From: Streptomyces zhaozhouensis
GTDB taxonomy: Bacteria; Actinomycetota; Actinomycetes; Streptomycetales; Streptomycetaceae
Direction of reading: 5' to 3'
Assembly: GCF_900230195.1 (NCBI RefSeq)
Contig: NZ_OCNE01000006.1
Span: 1-64,000, forward strand
Length of the DNA: 64,000 bases
Below are positions 1 through 8,884 of this stretch, one piece after another; the first letter of the stretch is position 1; the number at the start of each line of letters is the position of its first letter. The position numbers and the translations under genes are program-made. The notes below the pieces were generated by a model that was not told where the DNA came from, did no database searches, and was given only the letters and a program-made list of their open reading frames with translations.

Positions 1-210
1 AAATAACTCAAAAATCTGGCATTGACTTTTGGCACGCTGTTGAGTTCTCAAGGAACGGACGCTTCCTTCAAACCCCTCTCAGGGCCCTCCGGGCGTTCCC
101 TTCGCTGTGTCCACTACTTTAGAACCAACCCCGCCCGAATTCCAAATCCGGGCTCCGGAACCCCAATTCAGACATACCTCGGACAAGCCGAAGCAGACCC
201 TCACCGGGAA
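1..210 (-). promoter_or_regulatory. rRNA operon leader and promoter zone (16S rRNA gene off the left edge)
   Basis: Read on the minus strand, positions 66-10 give TTCCTTGAGAACTCAACAGC followed by GTGCCAAAAGTCAATGCCAG. This is the conserved box-A-like leader found a few hundred bases in front of 16S rRNA in Streptomyces, so a leftward rrn operon should begin just outside the window. A promoter-like pair lies upstream on the minus strand: TTGGAA near 144-149 and TAAAGT near 117-122, about 18 nt apart. The rest, up to 301, shows no gene. The leader identification rests on remembered rrn leader sequence; the exact promoter is inferred. Confidence 0.8.
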
Positions 211-301
211 TCAGGTTCACACGAAGTGGGTGCCACACATGGCGGCAGAGTTGCGCCCTTGACGAGCGCTTGAGGAACCTTACGTGGTCACCCCAACGGC
301 G

Positions 302-2068
302 TCAACTCGCGTCGGGGAGGGCGAACTCCGCCCAGACCGCCTTTCCTCCCTCGGGGAGCCTGCGGGCTCCCCACTCGGCCGCGATGGTGGCCACCAGGGC
401 GATGCCGCGGCCCGCCTCGTCGGCCGGTTCCACCTGCTGGCGGCGGGGCAGATGCTCGTCCCCGTCCGTCACCTCGACGATCAGTCGGCGGTCGGTGCGA
501 CGCAGTCGCAGGCGCATGGGGGCGCGGCCGTGCTTGAGGGAGTTGGCGACGAGTTCGCTGGTGGCCAGCACTCCCCACTCCCGCAACTCCTCGGGGAAGC
601 GCCAACTGGCCAGCACCCCGTCCGCGAAGGCGCGGGCGCGGGGCGCGGCCTCGATGCCGCCGAGCAGGTCGAGGGCGGCGCCCCGGAAGAGGTCCGCCTC
701 CTCGCCGTGGCGCTCCGGGCAGGTGAGGACGAGCACGGCGACGTCGTCGTCGTGGTCCTCGGTGATGTCGAGGGCGCGCAGCAGGCGGTGGCAGGTGATG
801 CCGGGGCTGTCGCCGGCGCCGGCCAGCGCGCGTTCCAGTGCGCCGAGGCCGACATCGATGTCGGCGTCGCGGCGCTCCACCAGGCCGTCGGTGTAGAGGA
901 CGGCCTGCGCGCCGGGGCGGAAGGGGACGGTGCCCGAAGCGTGGATCCAGCCGCCGGTGCCGAGGGGCGGCCCGGTCGGGTCGGTGACGCGGTGGACCGT
1001 GCCGTCCGCCTCGCGGATCAGCGCCGGCAGGTGGCCGGCCGAGGCATAGGTGAGGCTGGCCTCGTTGGGGTCGTAGACGGCGTAGACGCAGGTGGCGATC
1101 TGGCTGGCGTCGATGTCGGCGGCCAGGCCGTCGAGGAGGCCGAGCACCTCGTGCGGCGGCAGGTCGAGCTTGGCGTAGGCGCGGACGGCCGTGCGGAGCT
1201 GGCCCATGACGGCGGCGGCGCGCACGCCGCGGCCCATGACGTCGCCGATGACCACGGCGGTGCGTCCCGCGCCGAGCGTGATCACGTCGTACCAGTCGCC
1301 GCCGACGGCGGCCTCCAGGCCGCCCGGCTGGTAGACGGCGGCCACCCTGAGGTCGTCCGGCTGCTCCAACTTCTGCGGGAGCAGGCTGCGTTGCAGGGTG
1401 ACGGCGGCGGCGCGCTGCTCGCTCTCGCTCTCCCTGAGGCGCTCGGCGGCGACCACCTGGTCGGTGATGTCCGCGGCGAAGACCAGCACGCCGCGCTGGG
1501 CGGCGCCGCCGTCGGGGCCGGTGAGGCGGATCGGGGTGCAGGTGAAGGTGAAGTGGCTGTCGCGGGTGTCGCCGGGGACGCTGCGGGACTTCATGGTGCG
1601 CGGGGTGCCGCTGCGCTGGACCTGGTCCATCAGGGGGAGGAGGCCCAGCTCGACCAGCTCGGTGAGGGACTCGCGGGCCGGGACGCCCGGCTGGCGCGTG
1701 CCGAAGAGCGCGGCGTACGCCTCGTTGACGTAGGCGACGCGGTGGTCGGGGCCGTGGACGACGGCGACCGGGGCGGGGACCTGGCCGAGCAGCTCGTGCA
1801 CGGCGAGGGCGTCGACGCCGGGGCCGCCCGTGCCGCCGGTCGACGGGGCCCTGGCCGCCGGCTCGCGGGGCTCGGCCCTGGCCGCCGGGACGGAGGCCGC
1901 CGGCTCCTTGCCGGTGCCGGCCGGTGCCGGGGAGCGTCCTTCGGTGGCGCCGTGACGGCGCTGTGCTCCGGGCAGCCGGATTCCCCAGCGCGTCAAATTC
2001 ACAGCGTTCCGATCCGATTCGTTCCGGGAGTCGTCTGTCTTCTTACTCTTGGGTGAGCGGCGTCCCAC
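302..2068 (-). CDS. PAS domain / SpoIIE-type PP2C phosphatase / HATPase regulatory protein
   Basis: 588-residue cytoplasmic regulator. After a charged, disordered N-terminus (about 1-85) comes a PAS domain (about 90-200, VAYVNEAYAALFG). Next is a SpoIIE/RsbU PP2C domain (about 215-425) with the metal-binding signatures GGDWYD, GDVMGRG and YTDGL. The C-terminal third is a GHKL ATPase of the anti-sigma type (ELVANSLKHG, then DEAGRGIALV). Proteins of this build act in partner-switching control of sigma factors: the phosphatase dephosphorylates an anti-anti-sigma and the ATPase may phosphorylate or bind it. No sigma factor or antagonist gene is adjacent. The GTG at 2068 gives the longest frame; a GTG at 2002 preceded by GGAACG is an alternative. 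Confidence 0.85.
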   Translation of the reverse strand: MGRRSPKSKKTDDSRNESDRNAVNLTRWGIRLPGAQRRHGATEGRSPAPAGTGKEPAASVPAARAEPREPAARAPSTGGTGGPGVDALAVHELLGQVPAPVAVVHGPDHRVAYVNEAYAALFGTRQPGVPARESLTELVELGLLPLMDQVQRSGTPRTMKSRSVPGDTRDSHFTFTCTPIRLTGPDGGAAQRGVLVFAADITDQVVAAERLRESESEQRAAAVTLQRSLLPQKLEQPDDLRVAAVYQPGGLEAAVGGDWYDVITLGAGRTAVVIGDVMGRGVRAAAVMGQLRTAVRAYAKLDLPPHEVLGLLDGLAADIDASQIATCVYAVYDPNEASLTYASAGHLPALIREADGTVHRVTDPTGPPLGTGGWIHASGTVPFRPGAQAVLYTDGLVERRDADIDVGLGALERALAGAGDSPGITCHRLLRALDITEDHDDDVAVLVLTCPERHGEEADLFRGAALDLLGGIEAAPRARAFADGVLASWRFPEELREWGVLATSELVANSLKHGRAPMRLRLRRTDRRLIVEVTDGDEHLPRRQQVEPADEAGRGIALVATIAAEWGARRLPEGGKAVWAEFALPDAS

Positions 2069-2114
2069 CCATGGTCACACGGTCGAGGGTCGGGTCGGAC
2101 CCGTGGGCGTGGCC

Positions 2115-3587
2115 TCAGGGGCGCTTTCGGCGGCGGTCGGGGTCGGCTGCCAGCTCGAACTCGGCCCGCGGGTGTTCCAGCGAGCCGAGTGAGACGATCT
2201 CACGTTTGAACAATCCCGCAAGGGCCCATTCGGCGAGGACGCGCGCCTTGCGGTTCCCCGTGGGCATCCGCCCGAGGTGGTAGACGCGGTGGAGCAGCCA
2301 GGCGTTGAGTCCCTTGAGTTTCCGGCCGTATACGCGTGCGACGCCCCGGTGCAGGCCGAGGGAGGCGACGGAGCCGCCGTGGCGGTGTCGGTAGGCGGTG
2401 GTGGGCCGGTCCCCGAGGGTGGCGACGAGGTTGTCGGCGAGGGTGCGGGCCTGCCGGACGGCATGTTGGGCGTTGGGGGCGCACATCGGGGTCCGCACGC
2501 CGGGGTGCGGGGGTCGGGCGCGGGGCGCATCGGGGTGCGGCGGCTTGTCCGCGGTGGTTTTCGGGGCCTTCCCCTTCCGGGACTCGGCTGGTTCGGCTGC
2601 CTCGGCCGCCTCCGCGGCGGCGAGGTCGGGGACCGCGGCGGCGTCGCCGGCGGCCCAGACATGGGGGACGTCGGTGACCCGCAGGTCGGGGTCGCAGCGG
2701 ACCCGGCCGGACTCGTCGAGGGGGACGCCGCAGTCGGCGAGGACGGGGTTCGGCTTGACGCCGGTGGTCCAGACGAGGGTGCGGGCCGGGTGGCGTGAGC
2801 CGTCGTCGAGGACGGCGACGCGGTCCTCGCAGCTGACCAGGCGGGTGTTGAGCCGCACGTCGATGTTGCGCCCGCGAAGCTCGCGCAACGCGTGGGCGCC
2901 CATCTCGGGCCCGACCTCGGGAAGGATCCGGTCGCTCGCTTCGACCAGCAGCCAACGTGGTTCGTCCGGGCGGATGTTGGGGTAGTAACGGCACGCGTAC
3001 CGCGCCATGTCCTCCAGCTCGGCCAGGGCCTCGACCCCGGCGTAGCCGCCGCCGACGAAGACGAAGGTCAGGGCGGCGTCCCGGACCGTGGAATCCCTGG
3101 TGGAAGAGGCGATGTCAAGTTGCTCAAGCACATGGTTGCGCAGGCCGATCGCCTCCTCGATGTTCTTGAAGCCGACGCCGTGTTCCGCGAGACCGGGCAC
3201 GGGGAGGGTGCGTGAGATGGAACCGGGGGCGAGCACAAGCTCGTCGTATTCCAGCCGGAGGGGTTCGCCGGACGCGTCGGCCTGGGCCGCCGTGCGGACC
3301 ATCACGGTGCGCGTCACGGGATCGGCGCCGACGACCTCACCGGGCAGGAACCGGCAGTGCGGGAGCACCCGGCGCAGGGGAACGACGACGTGGCGAGGGG
3401 AGAGGGAACCGGCCGCCGCCTCCGGAAGGAACGGCTGGTAGGTCATGTAGGGATCGGGGCTGACCACGGTGATCCGGACGTCGCCGCCGCGCAGCTCGCG
3501 TCGCAGCCGACGTTGGAGGCGGCGGGCCGAGTACAGGCCGACGTAGCCGCCGCCGGCCACGACGATGTGCGCGGTGTGCTTGGTCAC
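2115..3587 (-). CDS. Type II NADH dehydrogenase (NAD(P)/FAD-dependent oxidoreductase)
   Basis: 490-residue flavoprotein that would oxidise NADH and reduce quinone at the membrane without pumping protons. It begins with an ADP-binding fold (VVAGGGYVGLYSARRL) for FAD, has a second dinucleotide fold near the middle (FVFVGGGYAGVEALAEL) for NADH, and the FAD-closing motif HVWAAGDAA. Length is normal apart from an inserted low-complexity stretch of about 45 residues (AAEAAEAAEPAE followed by a Pro/His/Arg run) directly after HVWAAGDAA. The frame is open to 3830, but conserved sequence starts at the GTG at 3587 (VTKHTAHIVV), which I use. It is divergent from the atrA-like gene, the same arrangement I recall for SCO4119/SCO4118. 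Confidence 0.85.
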   Translation of the reverse strand: MTKHTAHIVVAGGGYVGLYSARRLQRRLRRELRGGDVRITVVSPDPYMTYQPFLPEAAAGSLSPRHVVVPLRRVLPHCRFLPGEVVGADPVTRTVMVRTAAQADASGEPLRLEYDELVLAPGSISRTLPVPGLAEHGVGFKNIEEAIGLRNHVLEQLDIASSTRDSTVRDAALTFVFVGGGYAGVEALAELEDMARYACRYYPNIRPDEPRWLLVEASDRILPEVGPEMGAHALRELRGRNIDVRLNTRLVSCEDRVAVLDDGSRHPARTLVWTTGVKPNPVLADCGVPLDESGRVRCDPDLRVTDVPHVWAAGDAAAVPDLAAAEAAEAAEPAESRKGKAPKTTADKPPHPDAPRARPPHPGVRTPMCAPNAQHAVRQARTLADNLVATLGDRPTTAYRHRHGGSVASLGLHRGVARVYGRKLKGLNAWLLHRVYHLGRMPTGNRKARVLAEWALAGLFKREIVSLGSLEHPRAEFELAADPDRRRKRP

Positions 3588-3924
3588 ACGACCATGAGGC
3601 ACCGGGGGACGGAGTTTTGTCCACAGGTCGTCGGAGGCCGTCTCCGTTCGGGGGGCTTCTCCGGGGCGTCCGCGGGGCTCCTTCGGGGGCGTTTCCCGGC
3701 GGCCGCGGCGCGTGCGGCCGGGGACGCGGCGGCGCGGCGCTGGTGGCGGGGGTCGGCTCGTTCGGCGAGGGACGGGGGTGTCAGTGGGGCGGCCTAGGGT
3801 GCCGTCGGAGGTTCGGAGAACCAGAAGCACCGACGAGGACGTGTTGCACGGGGGAAGTGGATCGACCGCTTCCTCGAAGGACTTGCCCGGCCGCGCGACG
3901 CGCGGGTGGGCTACGGGGGGTCAC
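3588..3924. promoter_or_regulatory. Divergent intergenic region between NADH dehydrogenase and atrA
   Basis: About 340 bases between two divergent starts. Open frames cross it on both strands but their composition (Arg/Pro/Gly-rich) does not look like protein. It must carry both promoters; I could not identify either with confidence. A G-rich Shine-Dalgarno (GGGGGG) ends it, just before the ATG at 3925. Confidence 0.5.
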
Positions 3925-4686
3925 ATGCGTGTCAAGGAGTCGGCCGACGGCCGCGAGACCGGAGAGAAGTCGAGCCTGGTGGTGCACGGGCGCTGGCAGG
4001 AGGGTCAGCGGCGTTCGGCGCCCCTGCGGGTCGACGCGCAGCGGAATCTGCGCCATGTGCTGAGCGCGGCGCGGGCCGTCTTCGGCGAGCAGGGGTACGG
4101 GGCCCCGATGGAGGAGGTGGCCCGCCGGGCGCGGGTCGGTGTGGGGACGGTCTACCGGCGGTTCCCCAACAAGGAGGCGCTGGTCCGGCACATCGCGGCC
4201 GAGGAGACCCTGCGGCTGACGGAGCGTGCCAGGGAGGCGCTGGCCGTCGAGGACGAGCCGTGGCACGCGCTGGCCGGGTTCGTGCAGCGCTCGGCGGCGG
4301 CGGGCGCGGGGCGGTTGCTGCCGCCCGAGCTGCTGTCGGCCGGCGGGCGCGGGGAACGGGTGCCGCCGCAGCGTTCGGTGCCGGCGGCGCCGGAGGCGGC
4401 GGCCGAGGCGGCGCGGGCGGTGGTGCCGGACGAGGCGGCGCGGGCGGTGGTGCCGGACGAGGCGGAGGAGGTGCCGGCCGAGTCGGGCGAGCTGCTGGCG
4501 GCGGTCGAGCAGTTGGTGGAGCGCACCAGGGCGGCCGGGCAGTTGCGCGCCGATGTGACCGTGGCCGACCTGCTGTTGGTGATAGCGACGACGCCGCCGC
4601 GGCTGGACGATCCCGCACGGCAGACGGCGGCCGAGGCGCGGCTGTTGGAGATACTGCTCCAGGGGCTGCGTCCCGGCGAGGGCTGA
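3925..4686 (+). CDS. atrA: TetR-family transcriptional regulator, AtrA orthologue
   Basis: 253-residue TetR-type DNA-binding protein. The N-terminal helix-turn-helix (about residues 38-85) reads VLSAARAVFGEQGYG, then MEEVARRARVGVGTVYRRFP. AtrA of S. coelicolor (SCO4118) activates actII-ORF4, and so actinorhodin synthesis, and has other targets including sugar uptake genes. The N-terminal stretch KSSLVVHGRWQEGQRRSAPL and the divergent NADH dehydrogenase neighbour support orthology; I am recalling both. The ligand-binding half (about 90-253) is Ala/Glu-rich. It contains a perfect 27-base tandem duplication (4405-4431 and 4432-4458), giving the nine residues EAARAVVPD twice. ATG 3925 is chosen over the upstream frame because of the strong RBS and homology. 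Confidence 0.85.
   Translation: MRVKESADGRETGEKSSLVVHGRWQEGQRRSAPLRVDAQRNLRHVLSAARAVFGEQGYGAPMEEVARRARVGVGTVYRRFPNKEALVRHIAAEETLRLTERAREALAVEDEPWHALAGFVQRSAAAGAGRLLPPELLSAGGRGERVPPQRSVPAAPEAAAEAARAVVPDEAARAVVPDEAEEVPAESGELLAAVEQLVERTRAAGQLRADVTVADLLLVIATTPPRLDDPARQTAAEARLLEILLQGLRPGEG
4405..4458 (+). repeat. 27-bp perfect tandem duplication inside atrA
   Basis: Two adjacent identical 27-base units, each encoding EAARAVVPD (residues 161-169 and 170-178). The copy number keeps the frame. It lies in the ligand-binding half, outside the DNA-binding domain. Confidence 0.9.
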
Positions 4687-4911
4687 CCGGGGGGACGCGG
4701 GTGCCGCGCGCGGCGCGTGCGCGGCGCGTGCGCGGGGGGAAGCCCCGGCGGGCGCGCGCCCGTTGAACGGCGAGGGCGCCCTGTACACCGCCCGAAAGGG
4801 TGGTTTGTGGGGTGCCCTCTCCTCCCCGGGTTGCGGTCATGGCAGCCTGTCGTCGGTGCTGACACCCGCGTAGACAGCGCGGGAGCCACGAGAACAACGG
4901 GGGCCGGTCCC

Positions 4912-6681
4912 ATGGACTTTGACGGTCGGAGCGAACTCTCCGAGGAGTCCACCGTGCCCCGCCAGCGTGAGGAGCGCTCGGGGACGGCCGACCTCGCGCT
5001 GATCGACCGGATGCGTCGGGGCGAGCCGGGGGCGTACGACGAGCTGTACCGGCGCCACGCCGACTCCGTGCGCCGGTATGCGCGCACCTGCTGCCGGGAC
5101 GCGGACACGGCGGACGACCTGACCAACGAGGTGTTCGCCGCGACCCTTCAGGCCGTGCGGGGCGGCGCCGGGCCGCGGACGGCCGTGCGCGCCTACCTGT
5201 TGACCTCGGTGCGGAGGGTCGCGGCCGAGTGGGCGCGGACCACGCGCCGGGAGCAACTGGTCGAGGACTTCGCGGTGTTCGCGCTCTCCGACGCGGCGAC
5301 CAGGGACGGGCGTCCGGGCGCCGAGGAGTCGCCGGCCGAGGTGCGGGCGATGCGCGAGGCCGAACGCAGCATGGCCGTGCGGGCGTTCCGCTCGTTGCCG
5401 GAGCGCTGGCAGACGGTGCTGTGGCACACCGCGGTCGAGGAGGCGTCGCCGCGCGAGGTGGCGCCGCTGCTGGGGCTGACGCCGAACGCGACGGCGGTGC
5501 TGGCGCATCGGGCGCGCGAGGGGCTGCGGCAGGCGTTCCTCCAGGAGCACGTGAGCCGGACGCTGACCGAGGGCGGCGAGTGCGCGAGCTACGCGGAGCG
5601 GCTCGGGGCCTATGCCCGGGGCGGGCTGCGCATTCGGGCGGAGCGCGGGCTCCGCCGTCATCTGGAGGAGTGCCAGCGCTGCGCGTCGGCCGCCGTCGAG
5701 GTACGGGCGATCAACGAGAACATCGGGTCGCTGCTGCCGGTCGCGTTCGTGGGGTGGTTCGCCGCCGACGCGGGCGCGAAGGGCGGGCTGCTCTGGTCGG
5801 GCGCGGCGGGCGCCGGCGCGGGTGCGGGTGCGGCCGGTGCCGGCACGAGCGGCGGTGCGGGCGCGGCGAGCGAGGGGCTGGGGGCGCCGGTCAAGGCGGG
5901 CGTCGTCTCCGGGGTGGTGGCGACGGCGGTGGCGGCGGCCCTGGCGCTGGCCATGATGGGTGGCGAGCCGGAGCCGAAGGCCCCGCCGGAGGCGGCGGAC
6001 GCCAAGCCGCCGGCCGCGCCCGCCCCCGAGCCGGAGCCGGCACCGGAGCCGCCCCCCGAGCCAGAGCCGGAGCCGACGCCGGAACCGGAACCGGAACCCG
6101 AACCCGAACCGGAACCCGAACCGGAGCCCGAGCCGACGCCGCCCCCCAGCGAACCCGGACCAGAGCCGGAACCCGAACCGGAACCCGAGCCGGAACCGGA
6201 GCCGGAACCCGAGCCCGAGCCCGAGCCGGAACCCGAGCCCGAACCCGCCCGGCCGTACGAGCTGCACGAGTTGGCCTTCGACGTGTGGGGCGCGCAGGAC
6301 GAGCCCACCGTGCGGCTGGCCGACAGCACCCCGATCTGGCAGCGGGAACGGCTGAGCGTCGGCGGCGTCGAGCATCCGCACGGGGTGACCGTCCCGGCCT
6401 CGTCCTCGGTGGTCATCGACCTGAACGACAGCTGCCTGAGCTACTCGGCACTGGTCGGCATCGACGACCTGAGCCAGGGGATCGGCGCGGCCGTGTTCTC
6501 GGTGCACGGGGACGGCGCCGAGCTGTGGCGCTCCCCGGAGATCGCCGCCGGGGAGCCGGCGGTGCCGCTGACCGTTCCGCTGAACGGCGTGAGCGAGCTG
6601 CGGCTGGACGTCGAACCCCGGGGCGCGCTGGGCGCGTTGGCCCTGGCGGACTGGGCGGAGAGCCGGATCGTCTGCGGCTGA
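4912..6681 (+). CDS. Membrane-anchored ECF sigma factor with zinc-finger, transmembrane helix, PE repeat and C-terminal carbohydrate-binding-like domain
   Basis: 589 residues, far longer than the roughly 180-200 of ordinary ECF sigma factors. Region 2 lies at about 35-100 ([20 protein letters not shown]), region 4 at about 160-215 ([20 protein letters not shown]). A zf-HC2 anti-sigma-like finger follows, with C224, then H250-x3-C254-x2-C257. A single transmembrane helix is at about 329-351. An outer Pro-Glu repeat (about 365-445) acts as a spacer to a C-terminal domain of about 140 residues resembling NPCBM-type carbohydrate-binding modules ([20 protein letters not shown]). Sigma factor, anti-sigma finger and surface sensor are therefore fused in one chain, as in the ECF52-type group of actinobacteria. 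The ATG at 4912 follows the sequence ACGGGGGCCGGTCCC. I recall the orthologue next to atrA as SCO4117. Confidence 0.9.
   Translation: MDFDGRSELSEESTVPRQREERSGTADLALIDRMRRGEPGAYDELYRRHADSVRRYARTCCRDADTADDLTNEVFAATLQAVRGGAGPRTAVRAYLLTSVRRVAAEWARTTRREQLVEDFAVFALSDAATRDGRPGAEESPAEVRAMREAERSMAVRAFRSLPERWQTVLWHTAVEEASPREVAPLLGLTPNATAVLAHRAREGLRQAFLQEHVSRTLTEGGECASYAERLGAYARGGLRIRAERGLRRHLEECQRCASAAVEVRAINENIGSLLPVAFVGWFAADAGAKGGLLWSGAAGAGAGAGAAGAGTSGGAGAASEGLGAPVKAGVVSGVVATAVAAALALAMMGGEPEPKAPPEAADAKPPAAPAPEPEPAPEPPPEPEPEPTPEPEPEPEPEPEPEPEPEPTPPPSEPGPEPEPEPEPEPEPEPEPEPEPEPEPEPEPARPYELHELAFDVWGAQDEPTVRLADSTPIWQRERLSVGGVEHPHGVTVPASSSVVIDLNDSCLSYSALVGIDDLSQGIGAAVFSVHGDGAELWRSPEIAAGEPAVPLTVPLNGVSELRLDVEPRGALGALALADWAESRIVCG
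6004..6246 (+). repeat. Pro-Glu coding repeat (hexanucleotide GARCCS)
   Basis: About 240 bases of imperfect hexamer repeats encoding (Pro-Glu)n within the sigma factor gene. Codon choice alternates among GAG/GAA and CCG/CCC, so the repeat is selected at protein level; hexamer slippage would change length in frame. Confidence 0.9.
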
Positions 6682-6699
6682 CCGCCGCGTGCCCGCACG

Positions 6700-8772
6700 T
6701 CAGGGCGTGACGCCGCTGGTGACCGCGCGCGGGTCGTGGTGGCCCTCGGTGGTCCAGCAGGAGCCGCGCCGCAGCAGCAGACGGCGCAGCCACAGCTCGA
6801 CGGAGACCAGCTCGGCCAGGCCGTCGAGCGCCAGCGACTCGCCCTGGGAGGCGGCGCGCAGCGCCTTGCGGACGACGCGGGCCTCGACGAGGCCCGCGTC
6901 GGCGAGCAGCGGCGCGTCGAACAGGTCGACGAGCGGCCCGACATGGGTGGTGAGCCCGGCGCGCAGGGTCTCGTGGTGGGCGGTGGCGCCGGTCGCGCCC
7001 CAGCCCGAGGGGAGGTCGCGGACCCCGGCGCCTTCCAGCACGGTACGCAACACGTCGGCACGCGCCCCGGGTTGGACGCGGACGCTCTCGGGCAGCGCCT
7101 GGCAGGCGCGGACCACCTGGTTGTCGTAGAACGGCGCGTGCAGCCGCTGGTGGCGCAGCTCGGTGGCCTGCTCGAAGACCCGCTGGTCGGCGGCGTGCCG
7201 GGCGAGCGCGGCGCGGGCCCTGCGCACCCCGGGGCGGCCGGCCATCATCGCGCTGCGGGGGCTCGCGGCGACCGCGTCGAGCCGAATCGATACTTCCGCG
7301 AGCGCCTCCCCCGTCAGCCAGCGGGCCGCCGGTCCCGGCCGGCACCAGGCCAGCGCGGCGAGCGAGGCGCCCAACGCGCCGTCGGCGGACCGGGTCTCGT
7401 CGAGCGGCTGGCGCAACAGCACCGCCGCGCTGCTCAGCCCCTCGTGGTACGGGGTGCGGGCCAGCCGGCGGGCGGCGCGGTAGACGGTGAAGGGGACGAG
7501 CACCGAACGGCCGCCCCCGCCGGCGGCCTTGGCCAACGCCGTGGCCGGGCGCAGCAGATGGCGTCTGCGGCGGTCCAGCACCAGGTCGGCGAGGCGGGCG
7601 GGGTGGGCGTCCAGCACCTCCCTGGCGCCGTTGCCGATGAGGTGGTCGGCGCTGCCGGCGGAGAGCCGGTGGCGGTGGCCCGCGGCGACGACCAGGGAGG
7701 GGCCCGGCTCGTCGGTGAGCGTGCCGGACTCCAGGTCGCCGAAGGGCAGCGCGTCGTCGCCGCCGGCGACCACCACGTGGTGGAGGCGCGGGTTCTCCCC
7801 TATGGCGCGGGCGCGTTCCAGCTCGGCGGCGCGCGCGGCGGCGGCGGGTCCCGCGAGCTGCGGCAGGTCGTTGAAGGTGACGGCGAGCAGGCGCTCGCCG
7901 GCCTGGGTCGCGCCGGTGCCGTACACCGTGCCCGGCATCCCCGGCAGGCCGGCGGCGAGCAGCGCCAGGGTGGCCGAGGCGCTGCCGCCGGAGAGGTCGG
8001 CGCCGACGCCGGGCGCCGGGTCGGGTCCTGAACGGGCGGCCCTGCGGTCGGCGGGGCCCATGCCGGGCACCGGGCCCGCGTCCCTGGCGGGTGCGTGCCG
8101 GGGCGCGGCGAGCCGGGTGCGGACAGCCTCGACCAGCGCCTCCCGCACCCCGGCGACCGCCGCCTCGCGCTCCAGCGGGGGCGCGGCGACGACCAGGGAC
8201 GGGGCCGGCTCGTAGTCGGAGATGTCGCGGCTGCCGCCCTCGCGCAGCAGCAGCGCGTGGCCGGGCGGGACGCGGCTGACGCCGTCGTAGGGGGTGCCGT
8301 CGCCGAGCGCCTCCGGCGACTCGGGGCAGGCCAGCAGCGCGGCGAGGTGGCCGACGTCCAGCTGGGCCTCGGTGAGGTCGGCCAGCGGCAGGGCGGCCGT
8401 GGCGTAGGCGGTGCCGCCGGCCCAGTCGGTGTGGAAGACGGGGCGGTTGCCGGCCAGGTCCGCGGGGATCACCGTGCGCCGCCCGAAGCGGGCGACGGCG
8501 GTGTAACTGCCTGGCCAGGTCGTGAGTTGCCGGAGCGCGCCGGCGCGCGCCGAGACCAGCGCGCGGCGCAGGGTGGCGTCGTCCGCGCCGCAGTAGCCGA
8601 AGACCGCGAGATGGGTGTCCCCGTCGCCGGGGACCAGACGGATCTCGTCGGGCCGCCAGTCCCCCACGGCCCAGAGCGGATCGGGGCCGTCCCACAGGAG
8701 TTGGGCCCCCAACGGCTGAATGTCTCTGGCCGCGCTGGCGGATGCCCCGCTCCACCCGACCAACCACCGCAT
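6700..8772 (-). CDS. Asparagine synthetase B-like / lasso-peptide-cyclase-like protein, orphan
   Basis: 690 residues with the two-part layout of asparagine synthetase B: an N-terminal Ntn-hydrolase-like half (about 1-230) and a C-terminal ATP-pyrophosphatase-like half (about 250-650). Two normal catalytic features are missing. The mature N-terminus reads MRWLVGWSG, so the Cys nucleophile that releases ammonia from glutamine is absent, as in lasso-peptide macrolactam cyclases. The PP-loop, usually SGGxDS, reads SGGSAS, losing its Asp. No lasso precursor, RRE protein or transglutaminase-like protease is adjacent, so the substrate is unknown. The ATG at 8772 has a clear RBS (GGGGGAGG). It converges with the sigma gene (18-nt gap). 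An orthologue at this locus in other Streptomyces is recalled but not verified. Confidence 0.75.
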   Translation of the reverse strand: MRWLVGWSGASASAARDIQPLGAQLLWDGPDPLWAVGDWRPDEIRLVPGDGDTHLAVFGYCGADDATLRRALVSARAGALRQLTTWPGSYTAVARFGRRTVIPADLAGNRPVFHTDWAGGTAYATAALPLADLTEAQLDVGHLAALLACPESPEALGDGTPYDGVSRVPPGHALLLREGGSRDISDYEPAPSLVVAAPPLEREAAVAGVREALVEAVRTRLAAPRHAPARDAGPVPGMGPADRRAARSGPDPAPGVGADLSGGSASATLALLAAGLPGMPGTVYGTGATQAGERLLAVTFNDLPQLAGPAAAARAAELERARAIGENPRLHHVVVAGGDDALPFGDLESGTLTDEPGPSLVVAAGHRHRLSAGSADHLIGNGAREVLDAHPARLADLVLDRRRRHLLRPATALAKAAGGGGRSVLVPFTVYRAARRLARTPYHEGLSSAAVLLRQPLDETRSADGALGASLAALAWCRPGPAARWLTGEALAEVSIRLDAVAASPRSAMMAGRPGVRRARAALARHAADQRVFEQATELRHQRLHAPFYDNQVVRACQALPESVRVQPGARADVLRTVLEGAGVRDLPSGWGATGATAHHETLRAGLTTHVGPLVDLFDAPLLADAGLVEARVVRKALRAASQGESLALDGLAELVSVELWLRRLLLRRGSCWTTEGHHDPRAVTSGVTP

Positions 8773-8884
8773 CGGCGCCTCCCCCACTGAATTTTCGGGC
8801 CCTGTGGTCCCGGCGGACCGGTGCCGTCGCGTAGGTGTCAAGGCCAATGCTGCCATGGGAGGGGCGGATGCGGGGCATACCGGG

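Noticed and set aside
284..2056. 590-codon frame on the plus strand opposite the PAS/PP2C gene
   Set aside because: Gly/Ala/Val-rich shadow of the real gene; no domain and no RBS.
6004..6246. CRISPR-like regular repeat
   Set aside because: Units are coding Pro-Glu hexamers without spacers.
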